Source: CAZOVB01 sp964583095 (lineage in GTDB: Bacteria; Planctomycetota; Phycisphaerae; SM23-33). Taken from it: a stretch of DNA of 64,000 bases. Position 1 is the first letter of the stretch; each line of letters begins with the position of its first letter. Positions 53,198 through 61,042 of this stretch are shown here, one piece after another. The stretch is taken from positions 124,001 through 188,000 of the forward strand of contig CAZOVB010000002.1 in assembly GCA_964583095.1 (NCBI GenBank), read 5' to 3'. The notes under the pieces were generated by a model. It was not told the origin of the DNA and searched no databases. It was given only the letters and a program-made list of their open reading frames with translations. The position numbers and the translations under genes were made by a program.

Positions 53198-55013
53198 TCC
53201 CGAGGCCGCAAACAGCCGGAAGATCTTTCTCTTGTCCGGCCTGGGTCTGCTGCTTCTTATCGGCATTGGCGCAGGAATCTTCTACTTCGCCGGCCAGGCC
53301 GGCGCCCAGCAGGCCCAGGGCGAATTCTTCACCACGCGCCCCAGCGACCTGATCATCAAGGTCATCGGCAACGGCACAGCCAACCCGCTCCAGAAGGTGA
53401 TTCTCAAGAGCCAGGTCGAGGGTCGCAATACCATCGACTATCTCGTCCCGCAGGGGCCGGTGGTAAAGGACCAGCTCCTCGTGCGCCTGAACACCTCGAA
53501 CCTGGAAAACGAGATTGCCGACCAGGAGATCCGCGTCCGCAACGCCCGGGCGGCAAAGATCCGTGCCGAGGAGAATCTTGCTGTCACCCGAAGCCAGAAC
53601 AGGTCGGATATCTCCAAGGCCCAGTTGGACCTGGAATTCGCCAGGCAGGACCTGAAGAAGTACATCGAGGGCGAGTATCCCCAGGAACTGGCCAAGGCCC
53701 AAGCCGATATCACCATCGCATCGGTCGAACTCCGACGCGCACAGGACAAACTGGGCTACTCCGAAGACCTTCACGAAAAGGGCTTCATCACGCGGACGGA
53801 ACTCGAGGCCGACGGCCTCTCGGTCACCCGGGCCCAGTTGGACAAGAAACTCGCTGAAGGTCGAAAAGCCCTCCTGGAAACCTACACCTACACCCAGCAG
53901 ACGCAACAGCTCCAGAGCGATATCGAGCAGGCGGAAATGAACCTCGAACGTGTCAAGGGCAAGGCCAAGGCCGATGAAATCCAGGCCGTGGCAGATCTGG
54001 AAGCCAAGGTCATCGATTACACGCGTCAGCAGGAGCGTTTCGAGAAGCTCAAGTCCCAGTTGGACAAGTGCGTGATCAAGGCCCCGATCCAAGGGGAAGT
54101 CGTCTACGCCACCACCACCGAGGGCAGATGGCATCGCTCGAGCACCGAAACCCTCGAAGAGGGCAAGGATGTCCGCGAGGGCCAGGAGATCATCCACATG
54201 CCCCGTCCCGGCGCGGTGAAGGTGGAGGTCAAGATCAACGAATCGGATATCGCCCTGCTCAGGCAGGCCGTGCAGGAGAGACCCAACCGTCTGCCGGTCA
54301 AGGTCACCACCAGCGTGAACGATCGGACGTACTGGGGGGAACTGGTCAGTGTCTCTCCCAGCGCCAGCCAGGCGAGTTTCTGGTCCGGGGGCGCTCGTCA
54401 GTACGATGCCGAAGTGCATATCTCCCGGGATGTGCAAGGCCTGGAGGCCGGCATGCCCGTCGAAGCCACCATCGTCATCGAGAAGCTCGACGACGTCCTC
54501 TATGTCCCGCTTCAGGCGGTGGTACGCGAAGGCAACCAGAACGTCGTGTACATTCGAAACGGGGGCAGCTTGGAGCGGCGCGCTGTGGAACTGGGGCGAA
54601 ACGACAACACCAACGTCCACGTGCGAGAGGGTCTAAAAGCCGGGGAAGAGGTCAGCCTCCACCCGCCGCTTTCCCGTGCCAAACGCAGCGAAGCCGAGGC
54701 CTCCGAGTCCCGCAAGGACCAGGACCAGGAGATTCCGGAGACCTCCCCGAAAACCGAAACCGGCCAGGCGGAAGCCGAAAAGGAGCAGGAGGAGATCGAG
54801 CTGACCTTCGAGAAGTATAAGGCCATGTCCCGAGAGCAACGGCGGGAACTGATGCAGAAGATGGGTCGCGAGAAGATCTCCACGTTCTTCTCCTCGCTCA
54901 ACGAAGAGCAACGCCAGGAGCTTCGGGGCGGTTCCCGGGGGTCCAGGCCCTCGGGCTCTGACTCCCGCCCCGGCCGCCGCGACGGCCAGGGCAGTCCGCG
55001 GGAGCAACAATAG
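53172..55013 (+). CDS. HlyD/MacA-type adaptor with C-terminal extension
   Basis: A 613-residue periplasmic adaptor anchored by one N-terminal helix (residues 17-40). It has the lipoyl half (QGPVVKDQLLVRL), a long helical hairpin (about 105-280), the returning lipoyl half (CVIKAPIQGEVVYA) and beta-barrel domains (AGMPVEATIVIEKLDDVLYV). The last 110 residues are unusual: an acidic, disordered stretch, then a short helical block (TFEKYKAMSREQRRELMQKM, then SLNEEQRQELRGG) and a basic Ser/Gly/Arg tail. AGGA lies eight bases before the ATG. It connects the TolC-like protein to the MacB-type transporter. Confidence 0.92.
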   Translation: MNTNPKTPDPEAANSRKIFLLSGLGLLLLIGIGAGIFYFAGQAGAQQAQGEFFTTRPSDLIIKVIGNGTANPLQKVILKSQVEGRNTIDYLVPQGPVVKDQLLVRLNTSNLENEIADQEIRVRNARAAKIRAEENLAVTRSQNRSDISKAQLDLEFARQDLKKYIEGEYPQELAKAQADITIASVELRRAQDKLGYSEDLHEKGFITRTELEADGLSVTRAQLDKKLAEGRKALLETYTYTQQTQQLQSDIEQAEMNLERVKGKAKADEIQAVADLEAKVIDYTRQQERFEKLKSQLDKCVIKAPIQGEVVYATTTEGRWHRSSTETLEEGKDVREGQEIIHMPRPGAVKVEVKINESDIALLRQAVQERPNRLPVKVTTSVNDRTYWGELVSVSPSASQASFWSGGARQYDAEVHISRDVQGLEAGMPVEATIVIEKLDDVLYVPLQAVVREGNQNVVYIRNGGSLERRAVELGRNDNTNVHVREGLKAGEEVSLHPPLSRAKRSEAEASESRKDQDQEIPETSPKTETGQAEAEKEQEEIELTFEKYKAMSREQRRELMQKMGREKISTFFSSLNEEQRQELRGGSRGSRPSGSDSRPGRRDGQGSPREQQ

Positions 55014-55747
55014 TGACCCGCTCGCTCAGCGCGACATCGACGGTTTCCGGCTCCGGTGCCCGGACCGTCGTGGAACTCCAGATGGTCCACAAGCATTATC
55101 ACATGGGCGCAGAGACGGTCCGTGCACTCAACGGGGTGTCCCTGTCGTTTCACCAGGGCCAGTTCTGGGCGGTGATGGGCCCCAGCGGATCGGGCAAGAG
55201 CACGCTGTTGAACCTGCTGGGTTGCCTGGACCACCCCACCTCGGGCAACTACTTCCTGGATGGGCACGACGTTTCGCGCCTCAACGACGACCAGTTGAGC
55301 CAGTATCGCCTGCGTCACCTGGGGTTCATCTTCCAGAGCTTCAACCTCATTCCACAATTGACGGTGCAGGAGAATATCGAACTGCCCCTGTTCTACCTGG
55401 GCTGGGATGCCCGCAAGTCCGCCCGGCGCGCACGAGAGCTGGCCGACAGCGTCGGCCTGGGCGACCGCCTGGGCCACCGCCCCCGGGAACTTTCCGGAGG
55501 CCAGCAGCAGCGTGTGGCCGTCGCGCGCGCCCTCTCCAACGATCCGACCGTCCTGCTGGCCGACGAACCCACCGGCAACCTGGACTCGCAGACCAGTGAC
55601 CAGATCATGCAGGTGCTCAGCCAACTCCACGCCCAGGGAAAAACCATCCTGCTGGTGACGCACGAACCGGATATCGCCGCCTGGGCACCGCTGCATCTGC
55701 ATATGAAGGATGGATGCATCGACCGCGTTGTGGAGTCGGGCAGATGA
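55013..55747 (+). CDS. MacB/LolD-type ABC transporter ATPase
   Basis: A 244-residue nucleotide-binding subunit with Walker A (GPSGSGKSTLLNLLG), Q-loop (FIFQSFNLI), signature (LSGGQQQRVAVARAL), Walker B (TVLLADEPTGNLD) and H-loop (LLVTHEPDIA). The motifs place it in the LolD/MacB group that powers extrusion across the envelope rather than import. It starts at a GTG that shares one base with the adaptor stop (TAGTG). A later start after the basic N-terminal tail is possible. It is coupled to the permease gene by ATGA. Confidence 0.93.
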   Translation: MTRSLSATSTVSGSGARTVVELQMVHKHYHMGAETVRALNGVSLSFHQGQFWAVMGPSGSGKSTLLNLLGCLDHPTSGNYFLDGHDVSRLNDDQLSQYRLRHLGFIFQSFNLIPQLTVQENIELPLFYLGWDARKSARRARELADSVGLGDRLGHRPRELSGGQQQRVAVARALSNDPTVLLADEPTGNLDSQTSDQIMQVLSQLHAQGKTILLVTHEPDIAAWAPLHLHMKDGCIDRVVESGR

Positions 55748-57018
55748 AATCCCTCAAGATCGTCCGGAACATCCAACTGGGCATCAAGAACCTTCTGCTG
55801 CACAAGATGCGGTCGGTGCTGACCATGCTGGGTGTGGTCTTCGGCGTGGGAAGCGTTATCGCCATGCTGGCCGTGGGAGAAGGCGCCGGGGCCGCCGCCC
55901 TGGAGACGATCCGCAAACTCGGCTCCAACAACATCCTGCTCTACTCGGTCAAGCCCGTGGAGGACCAGGAGATGTCCTCGGGCAATCGTTCCTTTACCAG
56001 TGTCTACGGACTGACTTACGCGGATATCGACCGGATCGCCACGACCCTGCCCAGTGTGCAGCGGGTCGTCCCGGCCAAAATCATCAAGAAAAGCGCAAGT
56101 TCCCCCCTGGCCAAGATGGACATTCGCGTGGTGGGGACCACGCCGGCCTGGTTCGAACTGGTCGAGCGTGAAATCGTCCTGGGCCGGGTTCTCACCGCAG
56201 AAGACATCCAAGCCCGGACCGAGGCGATGGTGCTTACCGAACACGGAGCTCGGAAACTCCTGGCCGGCAGGGAAATCCTCGGCTCCATCATTCGCGTCGA
56301 TGAGCACCTCTTCGAGGTGGTGGGCCTGGTCCGAAGCGAGTCCAGCGGGGCCGGCTCGACCCTCCAGACCCCCGACCAGGAGGTGGACGCCTACATCCCC
56401 CTCAATGTCGCAAGGGAACGCTTCGGGGATTTCTTCTTTGAACGGACCAGCGGGTCGATGACAGCCGAGAATGTCGAACTGCACACGGCGATTGTGGAAG
56501 TCAGCGAGTTGGAACAGGTCCGTTCGGTGGCCGATGCCGTCGAACGCCTCCTGGACTTCCACCACGAGCGGGATGACTACAACAAGGAGGTCCCCGCCGC
56601 CCAGTTGGCAGCGGCAGAGGAAACCAAACGCCAGACGAGCATCGTCCTGGGGGCCATCGCGGGCATCAGCCTGCTGGTGGGCGGTATCGGCATTATGAAT
56701 ATCATGCTGGCCAATGTAACCGAGCGGACGCGCGAGATCGGCATCCGCCGGGCCATCGGCGCAAAGCGCAAGCAGATCGTGGGACAGTTCCTGATCGAGA
56801 CGGCCGTGCTTTCAGCCTTTGGCGGGCCCCTGGGGGTGGCGGTTGGCTACGCCTTCGCGTGGTTCATCCAGTACTTCTGGCAGATGCCCACGATCGTGCC
56901 GGCCTACGCGGTGGCGCTTTCGCTGGGGATCAGCGTCAGCATCGGCCTGATCTTCGGGATCTACCCGGCCATCCGGGCTGCCTGGCTGGATCCCATCACC
57001 GCCCTGCGACACGAATAG
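55744..57018 (+). CDS. MacB-type ABC transporter permease
   Basis: A 424-residue permease of the MacB/FtsX family. It has one N-terminal helix (about 17-45, HKMRSVLTMLGVVFGVGSVI), a periplasmic core domain (about 55-290) and three C-terminal helices. The conserved GGIGIMNIMLANVTERTREI segment and the IGIRRAIGAKRKQI loop are present. The start is taken at 55744, overlapping the ATPase stop; the frame is open ten codons upstream. With the ATPase, adaptor and TolC-like proteins it would form a tripartite MacAB-TolC-like exporter for lipoproteins, peptides or drugs. Confidence 0.93.
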   Translation: MKSLKIVRNIQLGIKNLLLHKMRSVLTMLGVVFGVGSVIAMLAVGEGAGAAALETIRKLGSNNILLYSVKPVEDQEMSSGNRSFTSVYGLTYADIDRIATTLPSVQRVVPAKIIKKSASSPLAKMDIRVVGTTPAWFELVEREIVLGRVLTAEDIQARTEAMVLTEHGARKLLAGREILGSIIRVDEHLFEVVGLVRSESSGAGSTLQTPDQEVDAYIPLNVARERFGDFFFERTSGSMTAENVELHTAIVEVSELEQVRSVADAVERLLDFHHERDDYNKEVPAAQLAAAEETKRQTSIVLGAIAGISLLVGGIGIMNIMLANVTERTREIGIRRAIGAKRKQIVGQFLIETAVLSAFGGPLGVAVGYAFAWFIQYFWQMPTIVPAYAVALSLGISVSIGLIFGIYPAIRAAWLDPITALRHE

Positions 57019-57052
57019 CCCGGGGGAGGGTCTGCAAAACCCGGCTCGGATG

Positions 57053-57092
57053 TTGACAAGCCCTGTTACTTTCGGCCCTGCCGGGGTATAAA
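57053..57092 (+). promoter_or_regulatory. Promoter-like elements before the aldolase gene
   Basis: A perfect TTGACA (57053-57058) and a near-perfect -10 (TATAAA, 57087-57092) are 28 bases apart, one helical turn more than the normal 17. The -10 alone is well placed, 28 bases before the start codon. Whether the -35 contributes is unclear. Confidence 0.35.
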
Positions 57093-57119
57093 GGCCCCTC
57101 AACCTCAAGGAGCCTTTGC

Positions 57120-58028
57120 ATGAGCAAACCGAGTATCGCACAGATCGTCTCCCGGGCGATGAAGCATAAGACCGTCGTCCCGGCCTTTAATATTCCCTAC
57201 CTGCCCATGATGGAGCCGGTAGTCCAAGCGCTTCGCGATACGGGAAGCTTTGGCCTGATCGCCGTGGCCCGGCTGGAATGGGTCAAATTCCATTCCAAGA
57301 GCCCCGATGCGGTCCACGAGCAATACCAGGACGTCAAGGACGAAGCCTTCACCCGACTCCACATGGACCACGTTCCGGTCATCGACGAGGACCACAAGCA
57401 GGTTGATTACATGGCGGACCTGTCTCATGCGGTGCAACTCGGCTACGACTCGGTGATGGTCGACGGATCCCGCCTGGAACTGGACGAGAACATCCAGGCC
57501 ACGGCAAAGGTCGTCGAAATGGCCCATGCCGGCGGGGTCGCCGTCGAGGGAGAACTCGGAGCCGTCATGGGCCACGAAGCCGGCCCCATGCCCCCCTACC
57601 AAGAGCTTTTCGCCTCGGGTAAGGGATTCACCGACCCCGACCAGGCACGTCGATTCGTCGCAGAAAGCGGCGTGGACTGGCTCAGCGTGGCCGTCGGATC
57701 CTTCCACGGGGCCATCAGCGCCAAGCGCCTCGAGAAGAAACCCACCGCCCGTCTGAACATCGAGCACCTCCGGAAGATCCACGATGCCACCGGCATCCCC
57801 CTGGTGCTCCACGGCGGGACGGGAATCGCCAAGCAGTACGTCATGGACGCGATCCGCAACGGCATCGCCAAGATCAACGTCGCCACCGCCATCCGTCAGC
57901 CATATGAAGCCCATCTGGAGACCTCACACGAAAAGGCCCTGGAAGGCGTCTACCAGGCCACGCGAAAGGTCATCCAGGAGGATCTGGAAATTGAAGGCTC
58001 CGCCTCGATCGTGAATCCGCAGTCCTGA
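57120..58028 (+). CDS. Class II ketose-bisphosphate aldolase family protein
   Basis: A 302-residue zinc-dependent aldolase of the Fba/GatY/KbaY family, cleaving ketose-bisphosphates to dihydroxyacetone phosphate and an aldehyde. Many family motifs are intact: PAFNIPYLPM, SVMVDGSRLELDENI, EGELGAVMG, VGSFHG, LVLHGGTGI and GIAKINVATAI. The usual HLDHG motif reads DEDHK, so Asp-His is kept but its neighbours are changed. That suggests a substrate other than fructose-1,6-bisphosphate. AAGGAG lies seven bases before the ATG. It is followed 23 bases later by a sugar kinase gene, a probable pathway partner. Confidence 0.88.
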   Translation: MSKPSIAQIVSRAMKHKTVVPAFNIPYLPMMEPVVQALRDTGSFGLIAVARLEWVKFHSKSPDAVHEQYQDVKDEAFTRLHMDHVPVIDEDHKQVDYMADLSHAVQLGYDSVMVDGSRLELDENIQATAKVVEMAHAGGVAVEGELGAVMGHEAGPMPPYQELFASGKGFTDPDQARRFVAESGVDWLSVAVGSFHGAISAKRLEKKPTARLNIEHLRKIHDATGIPLVLHGGTGIAKQYVMDAIRNGIAKINVATAIRQPYEAHLETSHEKALEGVYQATRKVIQEDLEIEGSASIVNPQS

Positions 58029-58051
58029 GCAGTCGTGAAGCCTGCAGCGCT

Positions 58052-59551
58052 ATGAACCTTCTTGGAATTGACATCGGAACCACCGGCTCCAAGGCAGTCG
58101 TCTTTTCCCCCAAAGGCGACCTGCTTTCGCTGGCCTATCGGGAATACGGAACCCTCTCGCACAGCCCCGGGTGGTTCGAACTGGACAGCCGACACGTCGT
58201 CAGCCAGGTCTGGGACTGCATTTCCGAAGCGACGTCGAAGGTCCGGGAAAAGCCCGGCGCCCTTTCGATCAGCTCGATGGGAGAGGCGGTGACCCCCGTC
58301 GACGCCGAGGGCAATATCCTGGCCGGCTCGATCCTCATGAAGGACATGCGCGGCGAGCAGTACGTCGATCTGATCCGCGACCGCCTCGGACAGGAAGCGT
58401 TCTACCAGATCAACCCGAACATCCTGGCCGCTCAGTACTCCCTGCCCAAGATCCTCTGGATACGCCGGAATCAGCCGGACCTGTTTGCCCGAACCCACAA
58501 GTTTCTGCTCTGGACCGATCTGATCAGCGTGCTGCTGGGAGCCCAGGCCAAGACCAGCTATTCCATGGCCAACCGCACGCTTCTGCTGGACATCCGCAGG
58601 CAGCAGTGGTCGCAGGAACTTCTGGAACTGGCGGACCTGGACCCCGCCCTGCTCCCGGAGCCGGTGGCCTCGGGAGAAATCATCGGCCAGGTCAGGCCGG
58701 AAATGGCCCGGAAGCTGGGCCTGGCCCCCCAGGCAGCGATCGTCACCGGTGGCCACGATCAGGGATGCAACGCCCTTGGGGCCGGGGGGGTCCAACCCGG
58801 CAGCGCCGTCTGCGGCCTGGGGACCGTCGAATGCACCACGCCGGTCTACGACGCCATTCCTGAAGCTTCGACGATGCTCGATGCGGGGCTCAACGTGGAA
58901 CACCATGTCATTCCCGACCGGTACGTCTCCTTCCTGTACAACCAGGCCGGCTCACTGGTCCGGTGGTTCCGGGACACGTTCGCCACAGCAGAAACCCGAA
59001 GCTCCGTGGCGGATATCTACCCGCAACTGATGGCCGAGATGCCCAAGGGCCCCTCAGACGTCTTCGTTCTGCCCTATTTCGAGCCGACCGGACCGCCGGA
59101 CTTTCTCTCCCGTACGACCGGGGTGATTGCAGGCCTGCGAACCAGCACCAGACGCGGTGAGATCCTCAAGGCTGTCCTGGAGGGCACGACCTTCTACTTC
59201 CTGGAAAGTTTCCGGAAGCTGCGAGACATGGGGATCGATACCTCCCGGATCCTGGCCACCGGGGGCGGGGCGAAATCCGACCCCTGGCTGCAGATCAAGG
59301 CTGACATCCTTAACGTGCCGATGGTGCGACTGGACATCACAGAGTGCGGGGCGGCCGGGGCAGCCATCCTGGCCGGCCTGGCCATGGGCGTCTATGACAG
59401 TCCCCGGGAGGCCTCAAAACTTTTCGCAGAGCAGGTGCAGAGCTTCGAGCCGGACCCGAAGCGCCATGAACGCTACGCCCAGAGGTACCAGCAATACCGC
59501 AGCCTGGTCGATCGGAACATCTACGCAGGGCTTTGGGACACTACGGACTGA
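58052..59551 (+). CDS. FGGY-family carbohydrate kinase
   Basis: A 499-residue sugar kinase of the xylulokinase/gluconokinase superfamily with the N-terminal phosphate loop (GIDIGTTGSKAVVF). The C-terminal signature region is also present (GGGAKSDPWLQIKADILNVP, followed by ECGAAGAAILAGLAMG). The sugar cannot be told from sequence. Together with the aldolase it would phosphorylate a sugar and then cleave it, as in tagatose or ketose-1-phosphate routes. Its last 11 bases overlap the 3' end of pdxH on the other strand. Confidence 0.9.
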   Translation: MNLLGIDIGTTGSKAVVFSPKGDLLSLAYREYGTLSHSPGWFELDSRHVVSQVWDCISEATSKVREKPGALSISSMGEAVTPVDAEGNILAGSILMKDMRGEQYVDLIRDRLGQEAFYQINPNILAAQYSLPKILWIRRNQPDLFARTHKFLLWTDLISVLLGAQAKTSYSMANRTLLLDIRRQQWSQELLELADLDPALLPEPVASGEIIGQVRPEMARKLGLAPQAAIVTGGHDQGCNALGAGGVQPGSAVCGLGTVECTTPVYDAIPEASTMLDAGLNVEHHVIPDRYVSFLYNQAGSLVRWFRDTFATAETRSSVADIYPQLMAEMPKGPSDVFVLPYFEPTGPPDFLSRTTGVIAGLRTSTRRGEILKAVLEGTTFYFLESFRKLRDMGIDTSRILATGGGAKSDPWLQIKADILNVPMVRLDITECGAAGAAILAGLAMGVYDSPREASKLFAEQVQSFEPDPKRHERYAQRYQQYRSLVDRNIYAGLWDTTD

Positions 59552-60197
59552 GCCGCTCCACCACCCAGCTTTTCCCTTCACGGCGGAAGCGAATCCGGTC
59601 GTGCAGCCGGTTCTCCCTGCCGTTCCAGAACTCGATTTGCTCGGGTACGACCCGGTAGCCTCCCCAGTTTTCGGGCATGGGTACGTCCTGCCCCTCGTAC
59701 TGCCTGCGGGCCTCCTCCAGTCGCTTTTCCAGTTCCTCTCGGCCTGAGATTACCTGGCTTTGGCGGCTGACAACCGCGCCCAACTGGCTGCCCCGGGGCC
59801 TGGAGGCAAAGTATTCGCGTGAGGTCTGGGGGTCGACCTTCTCGGCCCGGCCGAAGATGCGAACCTGCCGGTGCAACTGACTCCAGTAGAAGACCAGCGA
59901 CACGCAGGGGTTGCGGAGGATCTGGTCGGCCTTGGCCGAGGCATAGTTGGTGTAGAACACGAACCCGTTTTCATCAAAGGATTTGAGGAGGACCACCCGC
60001 GCATCGGGCCCGTTTTCGCCCGTCGTGGCCAGGACCATCGCGTTGGGCTCGAACCACGCTCCACGATTGGACTCCACAGCCTGACTGAACCACCGGCCGA
60101 ACAGGGCGATCGGGTCCTGTCCCGCCCGGGCCTTGGACAAGCCCTCATCGCCTTCGTACTCTCGACGCATTGCCTGGAAATCGGTCATCTCTGTCAT
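59541..60197 (-). CDS. pdxH: Pyridoxamine 5'-phosphate oxidase PdxH
   Basis: PdxH oxidises pyridoxine or pyridoxamine 5'-phosphate to pyridoxal 5'-phosphate using FMN. The 218-residue protein has the family run ATTGENGPDARVVLLKSFDE (FMN binding), FYTNYASAKADQI, VSLVFYWSQLHRQVRIFGRA and the C-terminal NRLHDRIRFRREG, WVVERLSP. Length and ends are typical. It stands alone between converging and diverging genes. Confidence 0.96.
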   Translation of the reverse strand: MTEMTDFQAMRREYEGDEGLSKARAGQDPIALFGRWFSQAVESNRGAWFEPNAMVLATTGENGPDARVVLLKSFDENGFVFYTNYASAKADQILRNPCVSLVFYWSQLHRQVRIFGRAEKVDPQTSREYFASRPRGSQLGAVVSRQSQVISGREELEKRLEEARRQYEGQDVPMPENWGGYRVVPEQIEFWNGRENRLHDRIRFRREGKSWVVERLSP

Positions 60198-60247
60198 GCC
60201 TCCTGCGAATCTGCCCTATGAACTGTATCGCTTCAGCCAAGCCGACA

Positions 60248-60295
60248 GAAAAAAGTCAACGGCGGCAGGCCGATCACAGACCCGCCGCCGTTGAC
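60248..60295 (-). terminator. Intrinsic terminator, minus strand
   Basis: A perfect 12-bp stem (GTCAACGGCGGC 60255-60266 with GCCGCCGTTGAC 60284-60295). On the minus strand a T6 run follows (60249-60254). It lies upstream of pdxH, so it must end a transcript that comes from further right on the minus strand. On the plus strand no T-run follows. Confidence 0.75.
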
Positions 60296-60329
60296 GGCAG
60301 CGCCCGAGGCGAGTTTCGCTCGAAGGGTA

Positions 60330-60386
60330 CTACTTCTTCGGCAGTTCCCCTCTCGGAGCTTTAGAGCTCCTCAGGGGCTCTGCCAT
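60330..60386 (-). CDS. Possible 18-residue protein
   Basis: A very short open frame (MAEPLRSSKAPRGELPKK) with GAGGAA eight bases upstream of its ATG and a strong minus-strand terminator 35 bases after its stop. The terminator has no other visible gene to serve, which is the main support. The product is basic and Pro/Lys/Arg-rich; no function can be proposed. A perfect GGAGCT/AGCTCC mini-hairpin lies within the frame. It could equally be a small RNA ending at this terminator. Confidence 0.35.
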   Translation of the reverse strand: MAEPLRSSKAPRGELPKK

Positions 60387-60483
60387 GGTCTGTATTCCTC
60401 GCCGACCGACAGGTCTTGTCGAAAGTCCTTCCAGAAGGTACCCTTGCTCGATCTTCCAATTGGCCCAAGCCGGCAGGACCGAC

Positions 60484-60960
60484 ATGCCCGACCATCCTCC
60501 CCTGCACATCCGACGCTACAGCGAACCGGACAAGGACGCTCTCTGGCGTCTGCACAACGTAGCCCTGGAGCAGATTGATGCACACGGCGGCAACGGCCCG
60601 TGGGACGACGACCTCCATCACATAGGTCAGATCTACCTGGAGACAGGCGGAGAGTTCCTGGTCGGGATCGAAAACGGCCGGCTGGTCGCCATGGGTGCCC
60701 TGCTTCCTACCGCGCCCGGCGAGGCCGAAATCAAACGCATGCGCGTGGAACCGGATCGTCAGCGACAAGGCTTCGGCCGGGCCATCCTGGAAGCGCTGCT
60801 GGCGGTGGCCCAGCGGAAGAATCTCACGCGCCTGCACCTGGAAACCACCACGGGCCAGATCGGTGCCCAACGACTCTACGAATCAGCCGGGTTCGCCCGG
60901 ACCGGGCGCGGGCGCCACGGAGAATTCATCCTCCTGCGGTACGAAAAGCACCTGACGTAG
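60484..60960 (+). CDS. GNAT-family N-acetyltransferase
   Basis: A 158-residue acetyltransferase that would transfer acetyl from acetyl-CoA to an amine. The CoA-binding motif is seen in MRVEPDRQRQGFGRAILEAL (Q-x-x-G-x-G/A pattern), followed by the LHLETTTGQIGAQRLYESAG segment. The start at 60484 is favoured by AGGA six bases upstream; the frame is open to 60385 without support. The substrate is unknown. It lies upstream of miaB on the same strand but miaB has its own promoter. Confidence 0.9.
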   Translation: MPDHPPLHIRRYSEPDKDALWRLHNVALEQIDAHGGNGPWDDDLHHIGQIYLETGGEFLVGIENGRLVAMGALLPTAPGEAEIKRMRVEPDRQRQGFGRAILEALLAVAQRKNLTRLHLETTTGQIGAQRLYESAGFARTGRGRHGEFILLRYEKHLT

Positions 60961-60984
60961 AAAGATACCCCAAAGCAAATCCTC

Positions 60985-61012
60985 TTGGGCCCCGGACGAT
61001 TGGTGGTACAAT
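60985..61012 (+). promoter_or_regulatory. Probable sigma-70 promoter of miaB
   Basis: TTGGGC (60985-60990), 16 bases, then TACAAT (61007-61012), a five-of-six -10. The miaB start codon is 31 bases downstream. Confidence 0.5.
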
Positions 61013-61042
61013 GTGCGGCTCGCACCAAGCTTTGCACCGCGT

